From Nitrospirillum viridazoti CBAmc (lineage in GTDB: Bacteria; Pseudomonadota; Alphaproteobacteria; Azospirillales; Azospirillaceae), in the NCBI RefSeq assembly GCF_000730165.1, contig NZ_CP022112.1:62001-126000 (forward strand): a DNA stretch of 64,000 bases. Reading direction: 5' to 3'. The notes below the pieces were generated by a model. The model saw only the letters and a list, made by a program, of their open reading frames with translations. It ran no database searches and was not told the origin of the DNA. Shown one piece after another: positions 1-9,996 of the stretch; positions within the stretch are counted from its first letter, which is position 1, and each line of letters starts with the position of its first letter. The position numbers were made by a program, and so were the translations under genes.

Positions 1-10
1 GTGGGTGAAA

Positions 11-38
11 GCGCCACCATCGATAGTGGTGATGGCGC
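11..38 (-). terminator. Weak hairpin after nucleoside hydrolase gene
   Basis: An imperfect inverted repeat lies just downstream of the minus-strand nucleoside hydrolase stop: GCGCCA at 11-16 pairs with TGGCGC at 33-38, with CACCA/TGGTG as an alternative inner stem. On the minus strand only a short TTTC follows, so it is at best a weak intrinsic terminator. Confidence 0.3.
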
Positions 39-47
39 CACCCCGGA

Positions 48-1007
48 TCAGCGGACGGCGTCCGTCATCATGCGGACGAAACCTTCGCGGTCGGCGCGCT
101 TGATGACCCGCATGTTGGGCACCTGGGGCGCCAGATCCGGATCGGCGTCGGCCGCGTCCGGCAGAATGGCGGAGGAGACGCTGGAATAGCCGCGCGTGAG
201 CGTGCCGGCTGTCTCCACGTCCACCACGCAGTGCTCCGCCTCCAGCACCAGGGCCTCATTCAGGGCGCAGGCGCAGGTCAGGGCGTCGGGATGAATGCTG
301 CCGTCGATGCGCTGCCGATCGCGCGAGAAGGCCAGGCTGTCGCGGTTTACGCGGGTGAAGAACTGGGATACCGGGGTGCCCAGGGCCGCGATGGCGTCCA
401 GCTCGGCGCTGGTAATGACACCCTCGACCATGGAGCGGGTCCACGTCAGCATGCTGGCCTTGAAGCCGGCGTTAACCACGATCTTGGCGGCCTCGGGATC
501 GACATAGAAATTGAACTCGGCAGCACTGGTGACGTTGCCCACGGCATTGTCGGTGCCGCCCATGATCCACAAATGCTTGGTGGCCTGGACGATGGCCGGT
601 TCCTTCATCACCGCCAACGCCAGGTTGGTCAGGGGCGCCTGGGCGATGATGGTGACCTCGCCGGGGTGGGCCAGGACGGTGTCGATGATGGCGTCGACAG
701 CGTGCTTGGCCTCCGGCCGCTGCTTGGCCGGCGGATAATTGGCGTCGCTCATGCCGTCCTTGCCGAAGACGTAGGCCGCGTCCAGCGGCTTGCGCATCAT
801 GGGCAGGCGGGCGCCCGGGTAGACCGGTACCTCGCCGCCGCGGCCGGCGGCCTCGACGGTGTATAGCGCGTTCTCCACGCACTGGTCGAAGGTCACGTTG
901 CCATGGCAGATGGTGATGGCGTCCAGCGTCACCTTCGGATTGCGCAGGGCCAGCAGCAGGGAAAAGGCGTCATCGCCGGCGGTGTCGGTGTCGATCAGAA
1001 GGCGCAT
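48..1007 (-). CDS. Nucleoside hydrolase (IU-NH family)
   Basis: This 319-residue protein hydrolyses the N-glycosidic bond of ribonucleosides, releasing base and ribose for purine or pyrimidine salvage and catabolism. The N-terminus carries the calcium-binding DTDTAGDDA signature at residues 6-14, and AAEFNFYVDPEAA near residue 162 matches the family's substrate-pocket segment. The length is typical for the family. No signal peptide is visible, so it should be cytoplasmic. It follows the adenosine deaminase gene on the same strand after 22 nt, which suggests one transcript: deaminate adenosine, then cleave inosine. Base specificity cannot be read from the sequence. Confidence 0.93.
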   Translation of the reverse strand: MRLLIDTDTAGDDAFSLLLALRNPKVTLDAITICHGNVTFDQCVENALYTVEAAGRGGEVPVYPGARLPMMRKPLDAAYVFGKDGMSDANYPPAKQRPEAKHAVDAIIDTVLAHPGEVTIIAQAPLTNLALAVMKEPAIVQATKHLWIMGGTDNAVGNVTSAAEFNFYVDPEAAKIVVNAGFKASMLTWTRSMVEGVITSAELDAIAALGTPVSQFFTRVNRDSLAFSRDRQRIDGSIHPDALTCACALNEALVLEAEHCVVDVETAGTLTRGYSSVSSAILPDAADADPDLAPQVPNMRVIKRADREGFVRMMTDAVR

Positions 1008-1029
1008 GGGCGCGGTCTCGCTTCAGAAC

Positions 1030-2763
1030 TCAATTGGGGGATTGGCCAAGGGATGCGGCGGTGGTTTTAGAGCCGTGGCCCTGGCCCCACAAGCCGCTTT
1101 CGGCCTCGGCGGCCACGGCCGCCTCGAAATCGTGGAAGTCCGCCTCCAGCCGCCATTGCAGGGCGGCCTTGGGGCTCTGGTTCAGGAAGGCCTGGCAGGC
1201 GGCGGATGGGCTCGTGCCGGGGTGATCGGCGGCGCAGGATGCCACGAGCTGCCCCGGCATCCCCCACAGGCTGGCGCCGGGCAGGAAGGCATGCTCCAGC
1301 CCGTTGCGGGAGAAGGTTTTCAGCGTGGCGTAATCCAGGGCGTAGGTTTCGGCCGCGCGCACATACTCATGCGTCAGGTCGATACGCGACACGCCCTCGT
1401 CATCCGTGGACAGGGCCAGGGGCACGCCGAATGCGCGGTAGGCGGTGATGGGGTGGTCGCGGCCCTTCACGCCGAGGATGACGTCGTTGCTGGTCAGGTT
1501 GATCTCCACCAGCACGCCCCGGTCGGCCATGGTCTTCAGCACGTGCTGGGCATCCGTCTCCTGCCCGATGTCCACGCCGTGGCCGATGCGCTTGGCGCCC
1601 GCCACCTCCACCGCCAGGCGGATGTGATCGCGCAGGTCCTCTGGCGGCACCAGGCCCAAGGCCAGCTCACCGGCATGCAGCGACAGGTTGGCCGCCGGCA
1701 TGCGCCGGCCCAGATAACCCAGCAGGCGCATCTGCAGGCCATAGTCCTTCAGCGTCACCGGGTTGTCCTCCGGCGCCACCAGGTTGACGCCGACGAAGCG
1801 CGGGTCGGCGGCGGTCAGGGCGTAGCCGTACAGGCTTTGCGCGAACACCTGCGGGGCGGGCAGCACGCGGATGACCTGGGCCAGATAGCGGATGCTGACG
1901 GCGCAGCCCGGCTGGGCGTCTGCCGTGCCGCAGCGCAGGATCTGGCGCATGCGGGCCTCCGCCGCGTCGGTATCGGTCTTCGCGGCGGCGATGATCGCCG
2001 GCAGGCCGGGTTCCACCTTGGCGCGCCAAGCCTCGAACGTGGCGGTGTCGCCGGGGATGGTCCCAGGGGCCGGTGTGCCCAGCGGGACGGCCAGGGCCGC
2101 CGCCTTGGACATGCCGTTGGACCACATCAGTTCCAGGTACAGCACGTGGCTGGCGGCGGCGCGGTTCGCCGCCTCCGCCAGCATCTCGGGCACCCGGGTC
2201 TTCAGCGCCGGCTCGAACTTGGCGAAGCTGTCGAAGAAATGGTCGTGCCCGGATTCCGCGCCCGCCACGAAGTTGCGCATCGACAGGGCGTTGATCAGCC
2301 GGTTGTACAGGCCGACGTCGCGCCGCGCGTCGGCCGCCGGCACCAGGCCGCGGGTGCAGGGGGCGGGCTTCAGTACCAGCGCCTTGGGGTCGGCGCACGC
2401 CGATTCCGCCGCCGCCCAGTCCACCATGTTCTCGGCATAGATGCCGCCGCTCATATGATTGTGCAGGTCGGCGCCCTTGGGCATGCGGCGCAGGAACATC
2501 GCCAGCCGCACCGGGTCGGCGCGCAGGTGGCGGAACAGCGCGGCCGTTCGGGACTCCGGCGTCTGGGGGGCTGCGGCCGGGGCGGGGGCGGGGGGAGCGG
2601 CCACCGGTGCGTCGCCACGGCCCCCGTCGGCAGCACAGGCGGCCAGAAGCACCAGGCCGCCCGCCGCCAAAATGGTGCGGATCCGCCCCGCTCCGGTATG
2701 CTCCGTCCGGGTACGCCCCGCCTGGGTGCGCCCCACCTGGGTGCGCAGTGCCCCCATACTCAT
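1030..2763 (-). CDS. Adenosine deaminase-family protein, predicted lipoprotein
   Basis: The 577-residue protein is much longer than cytosolic adenosine deaminases. It contains the metal-dependent deaminase motifs HNH at residues 101-103, SLHAGE, RIGHGVD and LSTDDEG, so adenosine (or an extracellular adenosine-like nucleoside) to inosine is the likely reaction. The N-terminus has a hydrophobic stretch ending in LLAAC with cysteine 43, a lipobox, followed by an Ala/Pro-rich linker, so the enzyme is probably anchored outside the cytoplasmic membrane. Several N-terminal starts are possible: residues 1-26 are Arg/Thr-rich and semi-repetitive, and Met3 is an alternative. It is co-directional with the downstream nucleoside hydrolase. 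Confidence 0.85.
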   Translation of the reverse strand: MSMGALRTQVGRTQAGRTRTEHTGAGRIRTILAAGGLVLLAACAADGGRGDAPVAAPPAPAPAAAPQTPESRTAALFRHLRADPVRLAMFLRRMPKGADLHNHMSGGIYAENMVDWAAAESACADPKALVLKPAPCTRGLVPAADARRDVGLYNRLINALSMRNFVAGAESGHDHFFDSFAKFEPALKTRVPEMLAEAANRAAASHVLYLELMWSNGMSKAAALAVPLGTPAPGTIPGDTATFEAWRAKVEPGLPAIIAAAKTDTDAAEARMRQILRCGTADAQPGCAVSIRYLAQVIRVLPAPQVFAQSLYGYALTAADPRFVGVNLVAPEDNPVTLKDYGLQMRLLGYLGRRMPAANLSLHAGELALGLVPPEDLRDHIRLAVEVAGAKRIGHGVDIGQETDAQHVLKTMADRGVLVEINLTSNDVILGVKGRDHPITAYRAFGVPLALSTDDEGVSRIDLTHEYVRAAETYALDYATLKTFSRNGLEHAFLPGASLWGMPGQLVASCAADHPGTSPSAACQAFLNQSPKAALQWRLEADFHDFEAAVAAEAESGLWGQGHGSKTTAASLGQSPN

Positions 2764-3078
2764 GCCCCTCGCCCCTTGTCATTTCACCCGCCCACGGATG
2801 GCCGCCGCCGGGATAGGTCAGGGTCGGGCCGTCGACGCGTCCTGGGGCGGGGGCCACGGGGCGGATACGCCGTTGCCAGTCCAGGGCATTATGGGCATTG
2901 GCGGCCAGTGGTGCCACCGCCCAAATCCGGGAAGACTTTCAAGCCGGGCAAGGGTGTCCCGCCATAGCCGCCGGCTATCAAAACGGGATGTTGAACCTTA
3001 ACCATTGGCCGTTAAACTTCCGGCTGACCAGGGCGCTCCCGTTCCGGGGCGTCTTTCCAGCCGTCAGGAGATCCCAAG
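2764..3078. other. Intergenic region between divergent genes
   Basis: This 315-nt stretch separates the minus-strand deaminase from the plus-strand small secreted protein, so it should hold both promoters. I see a small hairpin (ATAGCC at 2964-2969, GGCTAT at 2973-2978) and one promoter-like sequence for the plus strand, listed separately. I see no convincing gene in it. Confidence 0.5.
2991..3018 (+). promoter_or_regulatory. Possible sigma-70 promoter of small secreted gene
   Basis: TTGAAC at 2991-2996 and TAAACT at 3013-3018 are separated by 16 nt; each matches 4 of 6 consensus positions. They lie about 60 nt upstream of the GTG at 3079. This is a weak match and the call is inferential. 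Confidence 0.3.
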
Positions 3079-3348
3079 GTGCGCGCCCTTTCCGCCCTCA
3101 CCCTTTGCACCCCGCTTGCCGCTTTGCTGCTGCTGTCCTTGCCGGCGGCGGCGCAGACCCCACCGGCCGACCCCGACAAGAAGGCGGTGATCCAGCAGCA
3201 GAAGGAGAATGAGGACGCGGAAACCCTCTGCCGCGTCATCAAGGACAAGGCCGACTACGACAAGTGCCTGGAACTGTACTTCCTGGACCAGGACCAGTTC
3301 CGCGCCTTCCTCGATGCGCACAAGCCCAAGCCCGCGCCTAAGGCCTGA
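3079..3348 (+). CDS. Small secreted protein of unknown function
   Basis: This 89-residue protein has a clear Sec signal peptide (hydrophobic residues 5-23, cleavage likely after the alanine run ending AAAQ). The mature part is short, highly charged and contains two cysteines (ETLCRV and KCLEL) that could form a disulfide; it ends in a Lys/Pro/Ala tail. The GTG start is supported by an AGGAG-like ribosome binding site at 3065-3070. It is convergent with the TonB-dependent receptor gene and shares a bidirectional terminator with it. I do not recognise a family. Confidence 0.65.
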   Translation: MRALSALTLCTPLAALLLLSLPAAAQTPPADPDKKAVIQQQKENEDAETLCRVIKDKADYDKCLELYFLDQDQFRAFLDAHKPKPAPKA

Positions 3349-3405
3349 GAAAGAACGGCCGCCCTGGGTGTGCCCAAGGGGGGACGCCCCGGGCGGCCGT
3401 CTTTA
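3349..3405. terminator. Bidirectional intrinsic terminator
   Basis: ACGGCCGCCC at 3355-3364 and GGGCGGCCGT at 3391-3400 form a perfect 10-bp stem, flanked by AAAG on the left and CTTT on the right. It sits between two convergent genes and can serve both strands. Confidence 0.75.
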
Positions 3406-3415
3406 CGCCGACCGG

Positions 3416-5890
<2,475 letters not shown>

Positions 5891-6234
5891 GGATGAAGGC
5901 TCCCAATGGGTTGTCGCCGTCCGCCATCAGAGGGACGGACAGAAACAACGATTTTTTTGTGTTCATATTTTTATTCAACATACGAGATTAGCATGGCGCA
6001 AATCGTCGCAGTATCGCAAGCGCCGACGTGGAGCGGGGAGCGGCGGGGGTGCCATGCCGGAATTGTATAGATCGCATGGCGTTTGGCTGATCCACGATCT
6101 GGCAAATTTAACGGTACTACTAATGTGGTATGTAAGCCAAACGTCGCTTGACAGCGGGGGTGGGCGCCATTGAGCATGGGGATCAATTTGCGGCCCCCTT
6201 GGGCGCACCCCACCGGCGCCGGGTAGGAACACCC
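5891..6234. promoter_or_regulatory. Divergent regulatory region, receptor and FAD gene
   Basis: This 344-nt region is clearly AT-richer than its surroundings, especially 5950-6000 and 6060-6140. It must hold the promoters for the receptor (minus) and the FAD protein (plus). A perfect 9-bp inverted repeat is present: CGTTTGGCT at 6080-6088 and AGCCAAACG at 6135-6143, 46 nt apart. A perfect TTGACA lies at 6148-6153, but the region 16-18 nt downstream is a poor -10. The repeat may be an operator. No gene is evident. Confidence 0.5.
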
Positions 6235-7662
6235 ATGACGACACGGCCGACCATCGCCATCATCGGCGCGGGCTTCAGCGGTTCTTTGCTGGCCTTGCAC
6301 CTTCTGTCCCGTGGGGCCGACTGTCCCCGCATCCTGCTGATCGAACGCGCCTCCGACTTCGGCCGGGGGCTGGCCTACGCCACTGGCAATCCCGCCCACC
6401 TGCTGAACGTCCGGGCCGGGAACATGAGCGCGTTCCCCGACCAGCCGGAACATTTCCTGGCCTGGCTGCGCCAGCAGGGCGATGCGGTGCCGGGGGCGGC
6501 CGGGGCCGGTCCCGCCAGCTTCGTCGCGCGCCAGACCTACGGCCATTACCTGCAAAAGCTGATCTCGGACGCCGCCAAGCAGTCACGCTCCGCCGGTCGC
6601 CTCATCCTGGTGCCGGATACGGCCGTGGCCCTGCGGCATGAGGGCGGGCGCATGGTGGTGCGCCTGGACGTGGGCCGGGAATACAAGCTGGACGCGGCCG
6701 TGCTGGCCATCGGCAATTTCCCGCCGCAGCCGCCGCACCTGTTCGACGGCGCCTTTTTCCGGTCCAGCCGTTTCCACCCCGATCCCTGGGCGCCCAGCGT
6801 GGCGCGCGACATCGGCGTGCGCGACAGCGTGCTGGTGGTGGGCACCGGCCTGACTATGGTCGACACGGTGCTGTCCCTGCGGGCGCGCGGCCACCAGGGG
6901 CAGATCGTGGCGCTGTCGCGGCGCGGCCTGTTGCCCCGTCGGCACACCGACGCCGTGCCCCACGTGGTGCCGCCGCCGCCGGACATGCCCACCTCCCTCT
7001 CCCGCGCCCTGGCCCATGTGCGCCGCCTGGTGCGGCAGGAACAGGCGGCGGGGCGCGCCTGGCAGCCGGTGATAGACAGCCTGCGCCCACGCACGGTGGC
7101 CTATTGGCAGGCCCTGCCCCTAGGCGAGAGGAAGCGGTTCCTGCGCCACCTGCGCCCCTGGTGGGACGTGCACCGCCACCGCCTGGCACCGGCCGTCGCC
7201 ACCCAACTGACCGCCTTGCAGGCCACGGGCGCGCTGATCGTCACCGCCGGCCGGCTGCAGTCTATCGAGGAGGTGCCTGACGCCCTGCAGGGCCGGGTGC
7301 GCGTGACCTACCGCCCCCGGAACGAGGACGGCGACATCACCTTCCCGGTCGATCAGGTCATCAACTGCTCCGGCCCGGCCTGCGACATCCTGCGGGTGAC
7401 CGATCCGCTGGTGCGCGACCTGCTGGCCCAGGGCACCATCCGCCCCGACCCCCTGCACCTGGGCCTGGACGTGGACGCCGAGGCGCGGGTGCTGGATGCC
7501 GGTGGCCGGCCGGTTCCCGGGCTGTACGCCATCGGCCCGGTTACGCGCGGCACCTTCTGGGAAATGACGGCCGTGCCCGACATCCGCATGCAGGCCGCCA
7601 CCCTGGCGCAGCATATCGGCGCCTATATCGACCGCCATGCCAAGGTGGCGGTAGACGCGTGA
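6235..7662 (+). CDS. FAD/NAD(P)-binding protein
   Basis: The protein of about 475 residues starts with a Rossmann dinucleotide motif, IAIIGAGFSGS, followed by RGLAYATGNPAHLLNVRAG, characteristic of the FAD-NAD(P)-binding family (Pfam NAD_binding_9). A second nucleotide-binding segment, VLVVGTGLTMVD, lies around residue 200, so it binds FAD and probably NAD(P)H. The ATG at 6235 was chosen because it gives the standard N-terminus and has GGTAGGAA upstream; the open frame extends upstream without support. It ends in a TGATCA stop-to-stop junction with the convergent metallo-hydrolase gene. Substrate is unknown; it is likely an oxidoreductase. Confidence 0.8.
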   Translation: MTTRPTIAIIGAGFSGSLLALHLLSRGADCPRILLIERASDFGRGLAYATGNPAHLLNVRAGNMSAFPDQPEHFLAWLRQQGDAVPGAAGAGPASFVARQTYGHYLQKLISDAAKQSRSAGRLILVPDTAVALRHEGGRMVVRLDVGREYKLDAAVLAIGNFPPQPPHLFDGAFFRSSRFHPDPWAPSVARDIGVRDSVLVVGTGLTMVDTVLSLRARGHQGQIVALSRRGLLPRRHTDAVPHVVPPPPDMPTSLSRALAHVRRLVRQEQAAGRAWQPVIDSLRPRTVAYWQALPLGERKRFLRHLRPWWDVHRHRLAPAVATQLTALQATGALIVTAGRLQSIEEVPDALQGRVRVTYRPRNEDGDITFPVDQVINCSGPACDILRVTDPLVRDLLAQGTIRPDPLHLGLDVDAEARVLDAGGRPVPGLYAIGPVTRGTFWEMTAVPDIRMQAATLAQHIGAYIDRHAKVAVDA

Positions 7663-8463
7663 TCAGGCCTCCACCCGCTTCAGGAAGCGGTCGAACGAGG
7701 CATCCACTGCGTCACGGCCGCCGCCGATGATGTTGCGGCCCCAGGTGTAGCCATAGACATCCGCGAACCGCAGGCCGGCCAGCCGTTCGCGGATACCCTG
7801 CACATCCGCCGCCGTCATGGGCAGATAATTGGGGTAGCTGTACATGAAGGTGACGTGGCGGCGGTCCATCACCACCTGCAGCGCGTCGCCGGGGAACAGG
7901 GCGCCGCCAGGGCGGGGGCCGTCCCGCCAATGCAGGGCGGTGCTGCCGGGGAAATGCCCGCCGCAGCGGACCAGGGTGACGCTGTCCGACAAAGCCAGGC
8001 GGTCGCCCTCCCAGAATTCCACCTGCGGCGCCGGTCGCATGACCCAGTCGCGGTCGGCGGCATGCAGCAGGATCGGGATATTCCCCAGCGCCTCGCTCCA
8101 GGACACCATGGACGCATAGAAATGGGGGTGGGAGATGACGATCCTGTCCACGCCACCCCGCGCCTTCAGCGCCGCCACCCCGTCCTCCGTCACCAGCGGC
8201 ACGCATTCCCACAGGATGGTGCCGGCATCGGTGGGCAGCAGCAGGGCGCGTTGGTCGATGGCGAAGGGCGGCGTCATGCCCAGCGCGAACAGGCCCGCGT
8301 CTTCCTCCAGACGGCTGCGATGGCGCGCGGCCAGCCCCTCCATGGTCGTCCAGCGCTGGCCCCGCCAGCCGACATACTGGCGCTCATCCTCGCAGATGGG
8401 GCAACGGTCGGGTGGGGTCGTGGCGGTGAACTGGGTGCCGCAAGTCTCGCAGATGGCGTGCAT
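7663..8463 (-). CDS. Metallo-beta-lactamase-fold hydrolase with zinc ribbon
   Basis: The 266-residue protein begins with a CxxC...CxxC zinc-ribbon (CETC and CPIC in the first 25 residues). A metallo-beta-lactamase fold follows, with SHPHFYAS, CGGHFPGS and FPGDALQ segments. The canonical HxHxDH motif is degenerate: HPHFYAS has the first two histidines but lacks the DH pair, so metal coordination may differ from the archetype. The ATG at 8463 is preferred because it begins just before the zinc ribbon. It is the last gene of a three-gene minus-strand operon, 14 nt after the cupin gene. The substrate is unknown. Confidence 0.8.
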   Translation of the reverse strand: MHAICETCGTQFTATTPPDRCPICEDERQYVGWRGQRWTTMEGLAARHRSRLEEDAGLFALGMTPPFAIDQRALLLPTDAGTILWECVPLVTEDGVAALKARGGVDRIVISHPHFYASMVSWSEALGNIPILLHAADRDWVMRPAPQVEFWEGDRLALSDSVTLVRCGGHFPGSTALHWRDGPRPGGALFPGDALQVVMDRRHVTFMYSYPNYLPMTAADVQGIRERLAGLRFADVYGYTWGRNIIGGGRDAVDASFDRFLKRVEA

Positions 8464-8477
8464 GGCGGTGGGTCCGG

Positions 8478-8930
8478 TCAGGCCAGGGCAGGGTGGGGGG
8501 CGACGCCTTGGGCAGCGCACCAGGCCAGATAGGCGGCCCGCGCGCTGGCGCTGTTGGTGGTCCCTATCACCTGGCCCCGCTCATCCAGATAATCGATATC
8601 CCCCGTCAGGCTGATGTGGATGACGCAGGGCTCATCCCCCACGGTCCGCCAGCTGTCGACATTGCCCGCCGGCTCGTGGACGAAGACGCCGGGGCCGATG
8701 ATCTCCCCCGTCTCGATGATCTCGCGCGATCCCGACAGGGTGTAGGCGTGAACCTCCCCGCTGTGGCGGTGACGGGGGATGACGGTTCCGGGTTCCACCC
8801 GCAGCTGCAGGTCATAGCCGTCCTCGGCGAAGTGCAGCGGACGGAACGACAGGCCGGGGCGCAGCGGAACCCAGGCCTGGGCCAGGGCGTCGATGGGATG
8901 GGCGGTGGGGGCGTCTGCGGTGGCGATCAT
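8478..8930 (-). CDS. Cupin protein, dihydroxyacetophenone dioxygenase-like
   Basis: The 150-residue single-domain cupin carries the metal-binding motif RHRHSGEVHAYTLSG and a second conserved segment VHEPAGNVDSW. This pattern resembles 2,4'-dihydroxyacetophenone dioxygenase-like cupins, which cleave a C-C bond in aromatic ketones using iron. The actual substrate here is not shown. The ATG at 8930 is preceded by AGGAAC. It lies between the thioredoxin-fold and metallo-hydrolase genes in a compact operon (26 nt after one, 14 nt before the other). Confidence 0.78.
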   Translation of the reverse strand: MIATADAPTAHPIDALAQAWVPLRPGLSFRPLHFAEDGYDLQLRVEPGTVIPRHRHSGEVHAYTLSGSREIIETGEIIGPGVFVHEPAGNVDSWRTVGDEPCVIHISLTGDIDYLDERGQVIGTTNSASARAAYLAWCAAQGVAPHPALA

Positions 8931-8956
8931 GACGGTTCCTCCGTTGTTCGTATCGG

Positions 8957-9904
8957 TCAGCGGGCTTGGGCGACGGTGCGCTGGGCGGTGGCCAGGGTGA
9001 TTTCCTCCGGCCCCAGGATGCGGGTGATGCGGCCCTTGGCATCGATGATGGCCAGGCTGGGCACCTCGCGCACGCCGAAGGCGCGGAACAGGTGGCCGTC
9101 GGCGTCCAGGGTCAGGGGCAGGCCGCTTGGTACCGCCGTCTTGGGGTTGGCCTGGTAGTCGGCCAGGTCCTTGGCCGAAGCCCACAGGCCCGAGGCCACG
9201 CCCAGCCAATGGGCCTGACCCTGGTCGGCCAGGCTGGACGCTACCTCCCGCGCCTGGCGGCAGGCGGCCGCCATGGCCGGGCGGCTGGTGGCGAGATAAG
9301 ATTCGCACCAGGGGGAAAAGAACAGGACGGCGCGGGGCTTGCCGTCGCGGCTGGGGCCACCCACGGGGAAGGCCTGGCCGGAGGTGATGCTGGTGGTCAG
9401 TCCTGGCAGGATGTCGCCCGGTTTGTAGGTGGCTTCCTGCGGATGGCCAGGGGCGGTGGCGATGCCGGCGGCACTCCCGCCCTCCGCCAGGGCCGCCTGC
9501 AGCGCCTGGTGCAATTTGTCGTCCGCCAGATGGCCGACGTACAGGATGCGGCCGTCGCGGCCGATGACCACGTGTTGCGGCGTCACCCGCAGGTTCAGGG
9601 CGGCGGCCAGGCTGCCGTCGTCCACCGCCACCGGCATACGCAGGCCCATCTTCTGGCGGAAGTCGCGCACCGTCGCCGGCTTGTCGTTGAAGCCGGTGTT
9701 GACGGCGATGATAGCGATGCGCTCCCCCTCCAGGGTGGTCAGTGTGGCCGCCGGGCCGGGCAGGCCCAGCAGGCCGCTGCCCGCCGCCTCCGCCCGGCCC
9801 TGGCCGCTTTCCGCATTGACGGCCGGCGTGCCGTCCGTGGCGGCATTGGCGGGGAAGGTGGCGAGGGCGGCCATCAGCAGGCCGGCATGCATAAGGGTGC
9901 GCAT
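8957..9904 (-). CDS. Secreted thioredoxin-fold (TlpA/redoxin-like) protein
   Basis: The 315-residue protein has a signal peptide (MRTLMHAGLLMAALATFPANA). It contains two thioredoxin-like regions: residues about 45-140, with the VTPQHVVIGRDGRILYVGHL pattern of TlpA/ResA proteins, and residues about 170-310, with VPSLAIIDAKGRI. The usual CxxC redox motif is absent from both. The first domain seems to lack the strand-helix segment that carries it, and the second keeps a single cysteine (FFSPWCES). A classic disulfide reductase role is therefore doubtful. It is the first gene of the operon and divergent from the MocR gene by 44 nt. Confidence 0.72.
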   Translation of the reverse strand: MRTLMHAGLLMAALATFPANAATDGTPAVNAESGQGRAEAAGSGLLGLPGPAATLTTLEGERIAIIAVNTGFNDKPATVRDFRQKMGLRMPVAVDDGSLAAALNLRVTPQHVVIGRDGRILYVGHLADDKLHQALQAALAEGGSAAGIATAPGHPQEATYKPGDILPGLTTSITSGQAFPVGGPSRDGKPRAVLFFSPWCESYLATSRPAMAAACRQAREVASSLADQGQAHWLGVASGLWASAKDLADYQANPKTAVPSGLPLTLDADGHLFRAFGVREVPSLAIIDAKGRITRILGPEEITLATAQRTVAQAR

Positions 9905-9946
9905 CAGGGCATTCCTTCAGGATCCGATGGGTCCAGCATGGCGCGG

Positions 9947-9996
9947 AATTGGATCAGGAACGAGAGCCGATCCGTGGTATTCCTGGTGATCCAATT
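9947..9996. promoter_or_regulatory. Spaced inverted repeat, probable MocR operator
   Basis: AATTGGATCA at 9947-9956 and TGATCCAATT at 9987-9996 are exact reverse complements, centre-to-centre 40 bp (about four helical turns). They lie between the divergent thioredoxin-fold gene and the MocR regulator, and overlap the earliest possible MocR start codon. Dimeric MocR regulators commonly bind repeated half-sites of this type, so autoregulation is plausible. Confidence 0.5.

Noticed and set aside
6148-6171. Perfect TTGACA upstream of the FAD protein gene as a sigma-70 promoter
   Set aside because: The positions 16-18 nt downstream do not resemble TATAAT, so it is mentioned only within the intergenic entry.
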